A DNA stretch of 64,000 nucleotides from positions 7,812,478 to 7,876,477 of the forward strand of contig RPFO01000213.1 of NCBI GenBank assembly GCA_009746045.1, given 5' to 3'. The translations under genes were made by a program, and so were the position numbers. The first letter of the stretch is position 1. Each line of letters opens with the position of its first letter. The notes beneath the pieces were generated by a model. It was not told the DNA's origin. It saw only the letters and a program-made list of their open reading frames with translations, and ran no database searches. Source of the DNA: Mesostigma viride. Its lineage: Eukaryota > Streptophyta > Mesostigmatophyceae > Mesostigmatales > Mesostigmataceae. Shown here one piece after another: positions 10,172 through 22,141 of this stretch.

Positions 10172-13100
10172 GGGGAGGTGGCACCCCAAAACCCAAAAAA
10201 TCTGACATATGCTAATATCACTTGAAATTCATTTGCACAACACATCACCTAAAAACGGCCTTTTTTGTTACATGGGGTCATATCTCCCACACATATAGTC
10301 AGATCGGGGTGCCTTTCTGGACTTAAGGTCCCCCTAGGACCCTGTTCACATCACATTAATTGGGGGGCCAACTGACCTATTTTTAGCATCAAACCGTGAC
10401 GTGGAAAAGTGCAAAAAACGATGTTTTCCAGGCATAAGGAGGCATAGCAGCCACACACAAGTAGTAAATGTAGTCCAATTCAGCTGGAAATGGTCATGCT
10501 TATTAATTTATATCCAAAGACAAAAACCGCCCTTAAGTATGCAATGTAGGACCAAACTATGTGCTATAATTCTGGCATACATGAGCCAAAACACCGTTTT
10601 AGTGCATTATTTTCAAACTTATGAAGCCCCTGCCAGCACATATGCGGCCCAATCATGCCAGAATTCGTCACATTAATAGCACAATACTTGAATTTACACT
10701 AGAACACAAGTTGGACATATTAGGACCACTGCCGGCCCACTAAAAGTGACGGATGCAAGCAGAAATAGAGCGATTTTTGCAAAAATACTCCATATTCTGC
10801 GCCATTGTCTTGGAAAACTTTGCATTCTTCACTCAATTATCGTCATGGCTGTCATGGGATTCATATACATGCCACTGGGGCTGGATACATTAGCCAACAC
10901 AGACTAAAAAAGCGATCATCAAGGGATAAAATCACCATCAATCACAGTAGATGCTGGCATTCGGAACAAGCACCATAGTGCCTACAAGCCTCAAGAAGGG
11001 GAGCTTGGCTGACCAGTCGTGCCTGTCGGCTGACCAGTCTCTTTTCTAAACGGGCCCCGCTCGGCAGCACACACAATCTCCTTTGCAGTACTTGGCCCAC
11101 TCTGCTGGGCACCCCTGCTGTGCGTGTCTTATAGCAGCTAATCCAAATATATATCTGCCAGGTGCCTCTCTGCTACATGGAAATACAAAGCGCAATCAAG
11201 GACAGCAGTGGCTTGGGCTGCTATTCAATTGAGCTCAGCACCTAGCTGCTGTACAACATAATTCTGCATCAGTGCCTGTCCTAATTGCGCCCCCCCGCCC
11301 CCTTGCCATCATCGTCATGCTCATCATAGTCTTTGGAACGTGCACTGAACTCCAACCCTTGGACAGTCCATAGGTCATTAAGAATCTGTGCATGTAATGC
11401 TAGCTCTTCTCAGTTGAACTCATCTACCACCCTCTCATGGTCGTGTCATCTCTCATGTAATCCACCTAGGTTTATCGTGGCCACTGATCTTTCAGCCCCT
11501 CCTGACATCAAAATCTGGGCAAACACACTGTTGACATCGCCCTTCCGTTTTAGCCTGCATGGCTCCTCATGTTTACCCTTATCTCATCCCTCAACACACC
11601 TATAACTGTCTATTCATCCCCCTTGCATAGGCGGTGCATAACTGCGGCATGATGGGGGCTTGCCAAAAATAGGTGTAAAATGCATGGGATGGCACGGGGA
11701 GGCTCACACTCATCGGTTTACAATCACACTCATGTGCTAACAGTGTCCCTCTCTGCTTTTGACACTGCATGCACATGCATTTCCTACCGGCTATATCAAG
11801 CCTTTAGTGTGGTTTGGTGCATCAAGAGAAATGGCAGGTCAGCTGAGTGCATCAGACCACATTTGTGTTAAGTGTACGCTTGCAACGCTGTTTGCCCACC
11901 GCATGGAGCTCCCCTTTCGGACAGTGGCGCAAGTAGCACTTACACCTTACTCCCAGCCGCTCACCCTGCCCATGCTAGCAACAAGAACAAATGCATGGTC
12001 CCCATCCCAACGTAAGGTGCATCACATGGATGGCCCTGCCATCACCTAGCAGTGTGCCACCCCTCTCCACCTCAACCTACTCTGAAATGCCAGGGCCCCA
12101 ACAAACCTTTCAAGACATGGCACTCCTCAAAGAAGGCAACCCCTCAAAGAAGGCGAGGCAGTTTAGGTCTAGGGGGGCTTTGGGTAAGTTAAAAGATGAT
12201 AGAGTTCACTAACACAGGCCACGGCAACGACAACCTGCCTCACCCGCTGCATCCATACATCACAAGCCATAAACTGCACAGCCTCGCATGATTGCCTAAG
12301 GGTCACGTGATCCAAGGTGCCCTTCAGGCTCACCCCACACCCCAGCACACCGGCCCATCCTCACCACCCCACTGGTCATAGTCATCTACAGTGGCATCAA
12401 ACTCCTCTAGGACAGAGTGCAGTAAAGGCAACATAGACGTCCTGACACAATTGAATAAGAACGTGGCTGCTACCTACTGCCCTTAATAAAAAATGTCCAT
12501 GGCTTGCACAAATACGCATTCAATTCTTCAAGCAAGCATGCTAACACCTTCACAGCACATCCCAAGGTTTATATCCATCGAGCTTTGTCAACAAGCATGA
12601 CTTCCTGATGCAAACTTAGCTGTCAAGCTAGGAGGAGGAAAGCTAGGTAAAGAGGTGAGATAGACCCCCCCACAGCACCTTCCTGCACCAAAACCATGAC
12701 AATATCATCCAGAGCTTGCTAAATACGTACAGCTAGCCGGTAGCGGGCGACCTTGCAGTCCAGGTTCAGCGCGAACATCTCGTGTCAGCACCCGGCGGAG
12801 ATGGCGGACGCGAACCCACAATGCTATAAAAGCGAGTCATAAGACTATTTCGGGGAGCGGTGAACGGCTTGGAACACCGAAGGTATGCCGCGACAAAAGC
12901 CTGAAGTTTTTCTCGGAAATACACGCCTGGATGTGGATTAGGGCACCGTTGTCGTGCTTGTGCTTGCGTTGCGAGCAGGCAACCAGTGTTTCTTGCAGTG
13001 TCGAGCAGTAACAGATGGTGGCGCGAGAGCAATATGTGACTTTTAAATCATGGCTACACAGCTTACACCTCCGCAGGCATGTTGGAACAAGCCCCGCCAT

Positions 13101-14017
13101 GCCGTGAGCCGAAAAAAAGGAAGAAACGCATCAAGCAAGGACGGTCGTAAACGTCACTGAAAACAGCAAAATCTGACCTGCCGGCAGGTAATGCGACAGC
13201 CTGGAAAATGTGATTCGTTTCTCGAAAAACTGATTAGCGCTCGTGAAAGTAGACTTGAAGCCCATTCGGATTCCACCTTTTGGGAATTGTGAGCTTCCAA
13301 CAAAAAAGTTTCCCCCACAATTAATAAACATGCATTTTCGCTGCCAATTCCAGATCTGGCCGACACAAAAAATCAGCGTCTCAGTTTGCGAATTATTTTG
13401 ACGCATGAACATACGCGAATAATATCTACCATGCATCATCGCAAAGCAGGAGAGTTTACGCGTCGTTTGCATCCATCGCAGCGACTTAACATGCATAATT
13501 GACTTTTGACTGATATTCCGGCGGACATAGGGTCGACAGCCATGCGAGGTGGAATTTTTCTGGTCCCGTCGTCCTCAACGCGACGCGTTCGCGCCAAAAT
13601 TCCCAGGATCTCATGTAACCGGACGGACCGATTTTAGGTGATGTGATGCTGAATTATGATTGGGGGCACTAAATAACATCTCTAGTGAGTTGTCCATGCA
13701 CTTGTTGGGGGTACTACCCCCATATATACGCCAATAATGCGCTATAAATAGCAAAAGACGCTAATTAGGGCTGAGTATGCCCCAGCCAATGCACTTATTT
13801 GTTGGCTACCAAAAATCAAGGTCATATAGTTCCCTGAGTTTGTAGCTTGCTGAGCTATTTACATCATGGAAATGGCAAAACCTTGAACAGTTATTAATTT
13901 TCCCGCAAAACAGGTCATTTTTTACCGGACATTGGGAATATACATATCATAAACACTTCCGATAAGGCCACAAAATCAACAAAAATTCCGGCTAACAGGG
14001 GGACAGCAGTGTTCCAA

Positions 14018-14062
14018 GTCCCAGGTCATTCCGACAAGGCTAGCTCAAGTTATTGCGTCAGA
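14018..14062 (+). repeat. Direct repeat, copy 1, beside the PHD segment
   Basis: CAGGTCATTCCGACAAG, then CTCAAGT and further matches, recurs at 14379-14423. The two copies bracket the PHD-coding segment. Confidence 0.65.
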
Positions 14063-14107
14063 CGTGTTTTAAAAAAAATGCCCGCTAAAACAGAAAATGT
14101 CACTATA

Positions 14108-14378
14108 TCAGCCCTTGTAAGCATCCTGCACAAGGCAGGCAGGGCAAAACCAATCCCCCTTGGGCTCCTTAGTCAACGGGGGGTCAGCGCAGCACCCATG
14201 CAGTCCTCCCTTGCACCCGAATGTGCTGCACAGCAGGAAAGGGACACCGTCAATTTCATCCGGGGAAGCACATGCAAGGCAAGGAATATTATCAACATCA
14301 TTCTCATCATCACTACTACCTTCCCCATCGTCCCCCTGCCCCTCCCTTTGCATCACGTCGTGGCAGCCACCCTTAACA
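14108..14378 (-). CDS. PHD-finger coding segment, C-terminal exon
   Basis: The minus-strand frame encodes an acidic, Ser-rich lead (DGEGSSDDENDVDN), then CLAC, about 14 residues, CSTFGCKGGLHGCC, and finally DWFCPACLVQDAYKG before a stop. This is the Cys4-His-Cys3 pattern of a PHD zinc finger, including the Trp two residues before the last Cys pair. PHD fingers read histone tails. PiggyBac transposases also end in a cross-brace zinc domain, so in this setting it may be the C-terminus of the element's own transposase. The upstream exons were not identified, and the 5' boundary is uncertain. Confidence 0.6.
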
Positions 14379-14423
14379 CAGGTCATTCCGACAAGTCTTG
14401 CTCAAGTAATAAGGTTATGCGTG
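14379..14423 (+). repeat. Direct repeat, copy 2, beside the PHD segment
   Basis: CAGGTCATTCCGACAAG, then CTTGCTCAAGTAATAAGG, matches 14018-14062. It is about 360 bp from the first copy and marks the upstream edge of the PHD-coding segment. Confidence 0.65.
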
Positions 14424-16216
14424 CTAAAACCTGAACATAAGCTTAAGGGGGGTTTCTTTGTATATGGCCACTTAGGCATGCTGTTTTCCATCCAAAAAGC
14501 CAGAAAGCATGCCCCACTCGATCACAAAACATAAGCAAACGGCTAGGCACCACATCTTCCCTCATCTGCCCTCGGCATGGCCAACCTTGCCAGCGCAAGC
14601 ATAGCAACACGATCGCTAGGCATACATGCCAAGAGAGCATACACTATACTCTACCCAAGGTTACCTTGTAAACTTCATGCTAAGAACTCAGCAAATCTAT
14701 GATCAAAAGCACATATAATTAACTCTAGCACACTGATGACGACACATGCTCAAGGTTGGGGGTCACTGTGGCACGCACTGATGGGTTTCCTAGACGACCA
14801 CTCACTACCTGACAAGGCGCTAAGGACCACTCAGAAAGCAAGTAAACACAATCACACTTTACATGCCATCAACATGGATCAAATCCATGCTGAATATGTT
14901 GTGAAGTACAAAGGGGTGGCCACGCACCTCATACTCCTTCACCGTCCCTCGAGCATGGCCAGACTTATAAGTACGTGAATAGCAATAATGATGATGGCAC
15001 TCACATGCATTACCAGCATTTTCTATGTTTCTCCCACGTTAGATTGTAAGGGTTATGCCAACCAAGCTTACCAACACAGCAACAACTCCTTAACTGCACT
15101 ACCCGACATGGGCAACAAACTGGAACTATGGAGGGCAAGGAACCAAGGAGATCATGGCATACAAAGCTTGTATGCAGTCAACCATGTTAACCATGGTTGG
15201 CTCAGCAACATTGCTGTCTTGTCACATCATCATAACAAGGAAAGCTCAAATAAACCAATGATGGCAGCTATCTACATGCAGTCACACGAATGCAATATCT
15301 CCAACATGATCGTCGATTTCAAAAATTCCTTCCCTGCACGATAAAATGCAAAGAAACCAGTGGCGGCCGTTCAGCTTCTGACCGCTGTGATGCCGCTGCG
15401 AGGAAAGGGTGCGTCACTATCACACAACAAGAAGCGTCCATACGCACAACATCCTTGCCAGAACACGTGCTATGAAATCCCTTACGCCTTCCCTAGGATC
15501 TATCGGCTGAGACTAAAGCGGATTTGATCAAGACATCAACGAAAACAAGCTAAAGCTGCCAGGTATTCGTCAACACGACGGCACGCAACGGAGAGTTAAC
15601 TGGCGGAAACTGACCAAAACGAACGCAAAAAACTTCGAACGATGAGCTCTTCGAAGAAAGAACTGATAGTAGATAACAGTCGCCACAAATCTATACCTTG
15701 CCCTCGTAGATCCCTCGCCCAGGCGCGCAACAACGGCCGTTCTTCCATGGAAGGTTCCGACATGCACTGCGCAGGCCTGAAAAAATACTTACAGAGAATG
15801 GCCGAAAATGTAGCAAAAAGCACCCGTTCGGTTTAGAATTCGATGCTACCGATATGAATGCATCCTTCACGGTCAAAAAGACCCCCAAAACTGAGAATTT
15901 ACTGCCGCAATCACGAATTCTATTTTATTCCGCGCGACCAAAAAATGCAGATTACCCCCCATGCCGATGGCAGTAAAAGAAAGCAGCGATATTGTAAACC
16001 AGCCACTTGCCGCCGCAATCCAACATCATTAAATCATCGTCTTCAACATCCAATCATTTTTTTTGCATTTCTCTAGCCCTACATTGCTAGTTTCGCCTAA
16101 ACGCAGTCGCCATGGCCACTTCCGCAAGTGGTGCGCGCACGGAGCACCCACTTTTCACGGTACGGCCGGTGCCGCGAATTTTTTCGCGCGGAAAATATTC
16201 GGCGCGCCACGTCCCC

Positions 16217-16262
16217 TTAACGTGGGAGCACGTGTCAGTTAATTATTGACTAATTATAATCC
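16217..16262 (+). repeat. Hairpin-tail repeat, right half (split)
   Basis: TTAA, CGTGGGAGCACGTGTCAGTT and an AT-rich tail complete the repeat begun at 10138. Together they form the same hairpin seen at 2671, 17830 and 42896. Confidence 0.65.
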
Positions 16263-17163
16263 ATGCAGACGACACCATGCACCCTAAGTCTTCGAGGACA
16301 CTCAGCACGTGTGCAGCTTGAGATATGGCTTGACTGGCTGGCCCAAACGAGGCCCGAGTGGTGGGGCTCGAGGTCAGCAAGAAGACAGAGGCCCTGGCGG
16401 TTGGGCTCATTCAGCCACCGCCCGACCTCTTCCTTCTTGATGGCTCTCGCGTCAAGTATCGGGACCGCGCCCAAGCTGCTGGGTAGCTTACTCCCCAGCG
16501 CTGCGAGGCCAACGTGGACCGCACCTCCGGTATCTCCCTCGCCTGGCACGCTTTACGTCAATACAGGGCCAGGGCTGTGGCCCAAGCCCTTGGGCAACTA
16601 GCTAGAGAAACAGGACCTGGTCAGGACTTCCTGTTCTCACGTATGGTTGTCTCACTTCCCGTGGGGCCGAGACATGGACCCTCACAGCCGACCTTGCGAA
16701 AAAGCTGGACGGCTGCCAACATGCTGCGGTCAAATTTCCGTGTGGGCTATGCTCCACACGTATGCAAGGAGGACTTCAGTGTACCTAGGCATGCCACTTA
16801 TCACCAGCACCATTACGCAGATGCGCCTGCAACTAGTAGGGCACTTAGCTCGCACCAACCAGGTAGACATATCTCGTGGCCCCTCCGCAGGGCTGCGACC
16901 TGCTCAGCCTGGCAGGCACCTCCTCGATCACGTGGGCTGGGCCCAGCCAGGTTAGGCGCCGCAAGGCCCACACCTTCAAAGAGCGCAGCTCGAAGATGAC
17001 ATGGGGGGCCTAGGCCTCTCCGTGATTTGGAAGAAGCAGATGGACAGGGCCAAGTGGGCTCAAGAGGGGCAATGACCCCCCCCCAGTGGGGAAGCTGCGT
17101 GTTTGCAAGCGCAGGAAGCATGATGCTAGGCAAGACCCCTAGGGCCTGGCACACACACTAGAT
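16263..17163 (+). mobile_element. RTE-like LINE C-terminal fragment, second family
   Basis: The frames give ISLAWHALRQYRARAVAQAL and, at about 16800-16870, ITQMRLQLVGHLARTNQVD. This corresponds to the RQRRIAFVGHLART element of the LINE at 3.5-7.6 kb. A basic tail (KLRVCKRRKHD) follows near 17100. The frame changes several times. It inserted next to the AT tail of the hairpin repeat. Confidence 0.7.
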
Positions 17164-17354
17164 AAAGACCAGAGGATGGTTTGTCACTAGATAGAATAGA
17201 CCGGTCTAGGATTGCATGTTCCGATCCATCCATCCATCCATCGTGATCACTGAGGCAGGAGGGATCCGTGATGTCCACTTACCAGCCATAGCCATAGCTT
17301 AGTACATACCCACAGATCTCGAATGATATATATCTAGTATACCAATTAGACTGC

Positions 17355-17607
17355 CATGCAGAACAAGACGCGGTGGCAGAAGATTGTCAAGGCTCACACG
17401 CCCGACCCTGTGGGCAAGCCACCTCCCCCCAAGAGGAGGAGGCGTTTTGATGAGTAGGGTAGTTAGGATTTTTCTAGACTAGATAGATTAGCGTTAGGAT
17501 AGTCCGATTACGCGGCTCTCTCCACTCCACCACCCATCAAGGAATATGTGCTGCATGATCTCCCAACGGAGGCATGTTATAATTTAATTTAATTTTTAAT
17601 AGCTTAG
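17355..17607 (+). mobile_element. RTE-like LINE 3' end, truncated copy
   Basis: This matches the last coding part (MQNKTRWQKIVKAHTPDPVG, then PPPKRRRRFDE and stop) and the 3' UTR of the minus-strand LINE at 3505-3830. It ends with ATCTCCCAACGGAGGCATG and a (TTTAA)n tail. Confidence 0.8.
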
Positions 17608-17610
17608 TCC

Positions 17611-17905
17611 TTGTATGCTACGTCCTGGCTATGATCAGATAACTTGCCCACACTCCTTGTTATGCCATGCTCACATGGGTCTTATTGCACCCACAGATTG
17701 GGCACCAGATCGTTTAGCGTGTCCGAGTGCAGCTGTGGCATGCCTTTGGCATGAAGGAGAATGGGGGTCTCTGCCCTTTCTCCTGTTGTGCACACACAGG
17801 GATTAAAAGAACTTCGGTGCTCCGTGACTCCCCAACGGGAGCACGTGTTTAATTAATTAATCCGTGACACTGACTCCCAAACGGGAGCACGAGTTTCATG
17901 ATTCA
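17611..17905 (+). repeat. About 240-bp dispersed repeat with hairpin-TTAA end, plus a second partial end
   Basis: The segment from TGCTACGTCCTGGCTATGAT to the TTAA tail matches 42671-42950 closely, with small indels. A second hairpin end (GACTCCCAAACGGGAGCACG) follows at about 17870, showing a back-to-back insertion. It has no coding capacity and is probably a SINE or the tail of a LINE. Confidence 0.7.
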
Positions 17906-18623
17906 TGGTAGCTGTGACATTATCAAGGAGACAACAATCAAGGTGACATTATGCTCACGTGACGTAGTCAGTCACGTAAATAAATTCATTCATTAGTTAA
18001 TTTGCATATTGCCGTTTGTCTAACCGAGTTGCATTGGTTCTCTAAAAACGTAATTTAACAAGCATTAGTCAACATGCCCTCAAGAGGAGAGCATCCACCA
18101 GCAGTCACTCACAATCAAGTTCTGCCAGCCTAAATAAATACTAAAGGTCGGCCATAAACCAAAGGTATGCAATTCCTTCAAAGATATCGCCCAAGCTCAG
18201 CGGAAGAGCAAAGCAGACAGAAAGAGAACAGGCGATGCAGTCCAGCAAAGAAAATCAAGATGAAGCAGCGACCGAAACAGGCGCTAAGAATGTGACCAGG
18301 CAGCCCGCCTGTTTTGTGCTGTGACATATCAGCACGTGCGGGAGTAACAGTCGATAAATCATGCAATCCGTATGTACAAAAACCGAAAAAGTTCATCTGC
18401 ACGGGCAGTGGAGGATAACCAGCCACCCGCACAAGGACCCATGCTAAGCTTGCCGTGGTGCCATCCTGCCTGCCATCGTCACATCCCTCTGCGAGAGCGT
18501 AAGGTGCAGCATGCGTGACGCCCATGACAAAAATCTGCGCAACTGGTTCCTCTCCCCCATCACAACAGCCGTCAATCCCTGGAAAAACCTCACTGGAAAA
18601 TGCCTCGTTCCCAGCCAGGTCCC
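17906..18623. other. Downstream flank of the lysozyme-like gene
   Basis: I see no repeat family or domain. The minus-strand frame at 18178-18627 has no features I recognise. It probably includes the 3' UTR of the gene that ends at 18624. Confidence 0.35.
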
Positions 18624-20095
18624 TCAAGGGAGGACCGATGGGGACGACGGCCCCAGCGAGGACGGGCTAAAGGGGGACCGTGGCGTCCCCCCCCCCTTCT
18701 TGGGCGACGCAAGGCGTGCCGCCCCCGCAACGACCGCGGTGGCAATGGCGAGCCGCCCTAGGTCCTGCGTGAGGTTGCGCTTGGGCGACCCCTGCTGCGT
18801 GTCGTACCATGAGGGGATCGGGTTGCGCATATACTCGCTCACCTTGCGCCAATAGTCCTGCGTCTTAGCGTACGAGGGGCCGTGGGGGCCGCCTGGAAGG
18901 TGGGCACAGAGACGGTGGGCACAGAGGGTGGGGGAGCAGGATGAAGGGTGTGGGGTGGGAACCAGAAGTGAGAGACGCGTGGCAAATCGCGGAGGGTGGA
19001 AGGGAGCTCTGCGGTGGCGGAAAGCAGCAGGGACACGCTACCGCTCCCCGGGACAAGGGACAGGTATCTGAGAATGAGTAATGAGTTTTGCAGGCACGTA
19101 GGTAGATAGGAAGGTGGGCGCTAGAGTTGGCGTAAGGGAGGTTCTAAGGAGGCTTGATGAATGCCTTGATAGAAAGAGGCTGTCCGCTAATAAAAGTCAA
19201 CAGCCGACGTGCTATCCAGGCGCACAACGCAACAAGGGAAGTAAGGATGGGGGTAGAGGAACGCAGACTCTAGCAGAAAATCAGGGTCAACAAAATAAAA
19301 TTAAATATAGAAAACTTACAGACTCACTCCAGGCCATTCTAATGTAAAATTTTTCATGAGGAGACCACAGCAAACCACAGCAAACCCCAGTGACTCTTTA
19401 CACCTAGCAACCAAGGTCAGGAACTTGCGGCAAACTGCTTACCATTATGCGTCTTCGCCAGGCTTTCGTAATCGCCTTTCTCAATGGCCTCCCTGTTGTA
19501 CTTCAGCAGATAGGAGACGACAGTGTTTTCTGCGTACTGCTTGTCTCGGCATTTGGTGTAGGAGCGTTCACAAGCTATGTTCCAGGCGTCGCAATGATAC
19601 GCATCCGATATCTGGAATGGCCCTATTGAAGTCCTGTACGAAGCGATAGAAAACGAAACCGAGCGATGTATAGCAGCAGTGGCATTTTCAATACATGCTT
19701 CGAGCACCTTATCTTGCGAAGGCACCGCTAACGCAATGACAATGATAGATGGAAAAATTGGGTGCCGCCTATATAAAGTCTCGTACTCCGTTGTGGAATC
19801 CACTGGACATCATAAAAAAGACAATGCAATCGCTATCAAAATGCCATCTGTAATAACATCGCCAATCCCATACAGCAAGATCTAGACCTTACCCGCCATC
19901 GCCGTCTGGTGTATTCGGATTATTCGAGGACTCCACAAATCTTAGAGCCTTCAGAAAAGGCTCCAGCTTTCTTTTCGTCTCCAAGATCTCTTTCTTGGAC
20001 GGCGTGTTCGGAGACGTGGGGAGAGCCGACCCGCACCTCGGCTCCCCGCAATTGCACGATGGAGCATGCTTGGACGTCTTAATAATGAGCGGCAT
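18624..20095 (-). CDS. Invertebrate-type (destabilase) lysozyme-like protein, three exons
   Basis: The inferred exons are 20095-19893, 19768-19443 and 18892-18624. The donors are GTAAGG and GTAAGC, the acceptors are TATAG and CCTTCCAG, and the phases match, giving 798 nt (265 aa). Exon 2 has a hydrophobic run (FPSIIVIALAV), then IGPFQISDAYHCDAW and NTVVSYLLKYN. The exon 2-3 junction builds LAKTHNGGPHG, and YWRKV follows. The GPFQI, HNGGP-G and YW-KV strings are hallmarks of i-type lysozymes, which cleave bacterial peptidoglycan. Several of the usual cysteines are missing and the catalytic Glu/Asp pair cannot be placed with confidence, so activity is uncertain. A Cys-poor tail with one hydrophobic stretch (LAIATAVVAGAARLA) follows. 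The first ATG (20095) was chosen because the longer frame starts at a TTG. A role in digesting engulfed or associated bacteria is inference. Confidence 0.65.
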
Positions 20096-20525
20096 TTTTT
20101 CACCGAACCGTATCTCCAATAGATAAACTAGACCTAATTACATCTTCTTGCTCGACGGATTCCCCGAAATTCAATGGCGCTTCTCAATTTCCTTTCGGAG
20201 CTGATGACAGCCATGGCACGGCTCCGAACCTCCGATATTCCTTCTTGGAGCTTCTCTCGCCCTTCGCTGGCTCGCTCGTAAATGCTTGGTGACGAGATCA
20301 CTCAGATCAGGCCTGACATGCTATCCATGCGGGGCCGTCGTGCGTCGCCAGTTCCCAGCGCAGCTACAATTTTCAAGGCACAGCGACGCCTTGAAAGCGG
20401 ATCGATCTGTTGCCAGGCTGTTGCCATTCGGCATTCCGCAGCGATTCACGGGAGCATGGGCGGATTTGGATGTACGACCTGTGGACGGCAATGGCCGAAA
20501 AAGCGATGGCTGATTGCAGCTAGAA
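20096..20525. other. Upstream region of the lysozyme-like gene
   Basis: The likely 5' UTR and promoter of the minus-strand gene lie here. I see no clear TATA box. The plus-strand open frame in this stretch has no recognisable domain. Confidence 0.3.
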
Positions 20526-20729
20526 CAGCGCTTCGTTTACAGCCGGATCCGTCGGATCCGGCTGCCGGATCCGGACGGATCCGGCTGTGGAGAAAAGTAC
20601 CCGGCGCGGATCCGGCCAGACGGCTGGCTCTCCTAGGTGCCGGCGCGGCGGGGCCCACCTCATGCTGAAAGGTACACACCTTACACCGCAGCCTACTGTA
20701 ATATATCCGGCCCTCGGCCACTGTAGATT

Positions 20730-20804
20730 TTCGGGGAAATGGGTATATTTTATTAGCCAATTATGGACCAAAGAGGTGAGAGGGGAAATGAGTATCAGCG
20801 AATC
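20730..20804 (-). mobile_element. 75-bp LINE 3' end insertion in the hAT element
   Basis: The reverse complement matches the 3' UTR end of the LINE at 22080-22141 (a TTGGCTAATAAAATATACCC-like string). CGGCCACTGTAGATT is duplicated on both sides (20715-20729 and 20805-20819). Confidence 0.7.
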
Positions 20805-20846
20805 CGGCCACTGTAGATTCTCTGCTGCCCATGTGCGGCGTGGGAC

Positions 20847-20848
<2 letters not shown>

Positions 20849-20880
<32 letters not shown>
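20849..20880 (+). repeat. (CAA)n microsatellite
   Basis: About ten uninterrupted CAA units, read as poly-Gln in one frame and not part of a recognised gene. Confidence 0.9.
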
Positions 20881-20985
20881 CGCAGCGCCGGCACCCCTAG
20901 CATTTTGGAATTAGAAAATAGCGTTTTATTGGTTACAAGTGCTAATGTGCCCGTCCAATTAATTTGTGATTAGTTAGTTAGTTTG

Positions 20986-22141
20986 CCTCAAGTTAGTTAG
21001 TTTGCCAATGGTTGCCTCAATCAGTTGGCGACATTATGTGTCTGTCTTCCAGCCCACCAATGTCACCGTATCCGGATGGTCCCGTGGTTAGTATCAAGGT
21101 CCTGCATGTTCCAGCCGGACCCCACGACCCCGGCGGAGGCCATCACTTGGTTACACGTAGGCAATACGAGATTGGATACTTTACCATTGGACCCCTCAAT
21201 TTGGCTTGGAGTTTCAATTTGGCTTGGAGTTTGGCTGGACCTTGACCAAGGGGATGTCTAGGATTAGCAAATGTCTTTACGAGTACACGGCAGAATGGGG
21301 TTATGACATTTTATTGCACGAGAACCATAAGCTCCACCCTGGCCGCCCACGATGGGGCTTTCAATGGCCTGGGTACAGTTGGATTAAACTTATCACCGTG
21401 GCGGTCGATCACCCTTTGGTGGACCGCAGAGCGACCGACATTCAACATCTTTTACTGCACAGAGCCATTGGGGTAAACGCGGCCCTCAGCAGCCGGTTTC
21501 ACCACGATGCGACATGCCTGTGCACCTTCCCTTCGGAAACAATTGAGCACCGCTTTCTCTACTGCCAAGTGAGCGGGGTGTGGCAATGGTTGTTTAACGT
21601 ATGGTCCGCATGGACCGCGCTACCACATTCCACACTAACGCTATCCGTGCGTTGTATCATATTCGGTATGGCGGGGACCCCCGGGGAGGAGCTCTCCAAC
21701 AGTCAACTAGCCTGGGTATGGCTCCGAACTAATATGCTATACGCGATCTGGACTATCCGGAACGAGACGGTTTTCAAAGTGCGGCACGAATACACCAAAG
21801 CCGCCGTGGTGAGGCGGTTTATCTTTCTCTGGAACTCAGCAATGCGTCGCGCTTGGCTCTTGGCGCAAGAACAATACAAGGTGTGGGACCCCGGGCCCAA
21901 CAATGACAAGCCCAGCCCCTTGGAGCTCTTCCATGCTCTCCTGGGACGCAACAGGGTGTTTACCTGCATTCCTCACGGTGACCTTACGCGCGTCACTTGG
22001 CTCCCCTGGTCACACAATGCTCCTTTCTAAACCTTTCACCTATCACACTACCCTCAGAGGGTAACCAGCTGGTCGATACGTGGTACCTCTTCACCTAATG
22101 ATATTCCTATTGGTTAATAAAAATACCCATTTACCCGGAAA
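20986..22141 (+). mobile_element. 5'-truncated LINE with zf-RVT C-terminus
   Basis: The open frame ending at 22030 covers the domain that follows RT in many plant and algal LINEs. It shows the zinc-binding pattern CLCTFPSETIEHRFLYC, followed by W-rich helices and LAWVWLRTNMLYAIWTIRNE. Positions 22031-22141 are the 3' UTR, ending ACCCATTTACCCGGAAA. ATTAGTTAGTTAGTTTG (20969-20985 and 22142-22158) is a 17-bp target-site duplication. The intact frame (about 250 codons from 21254) suggests a fairly recent insertion. Confidence 0.85.

Larger units (their letters stand above)
10172..16216. mobile_element. 6.0-kb TTAA-flanked element (piggyBac-like)
   Basis: The ends GGGGAGGTGGCACCCC and, read inward from the right, GGGGACGTGGCGCGCC form imperfect 16-bp inverted repeats with 13 matches. 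TTAA lies immediately outside both (10168-10171 and 16217-16220). The flanks join to rebuild a copy of the hairpin repeat. Inside, base composition is lower in GC than the neighbours, and I see no convincing transposase core. The only recognisable domain is the PHD finger at 14.1-14.4 kb. The rest (10.2-14.0 and 14.45-16.2 kb) holds short frames only and may include introns or decayed exons. Confidence 0.65.

Noticed and set aside
18178-18627. 149-residue minus-strand frame downstream of the lysozyme-like gene as a further exon
   Set aside because: It lies beyond the in-frame stop, and no splice sites join it in phase.
20281-20668. 128-residue plus-strand frame upstream of and into the hAT element
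   Set aside because: It crosses the transposon end and the GGATCCGGC repeats, and has no domain.
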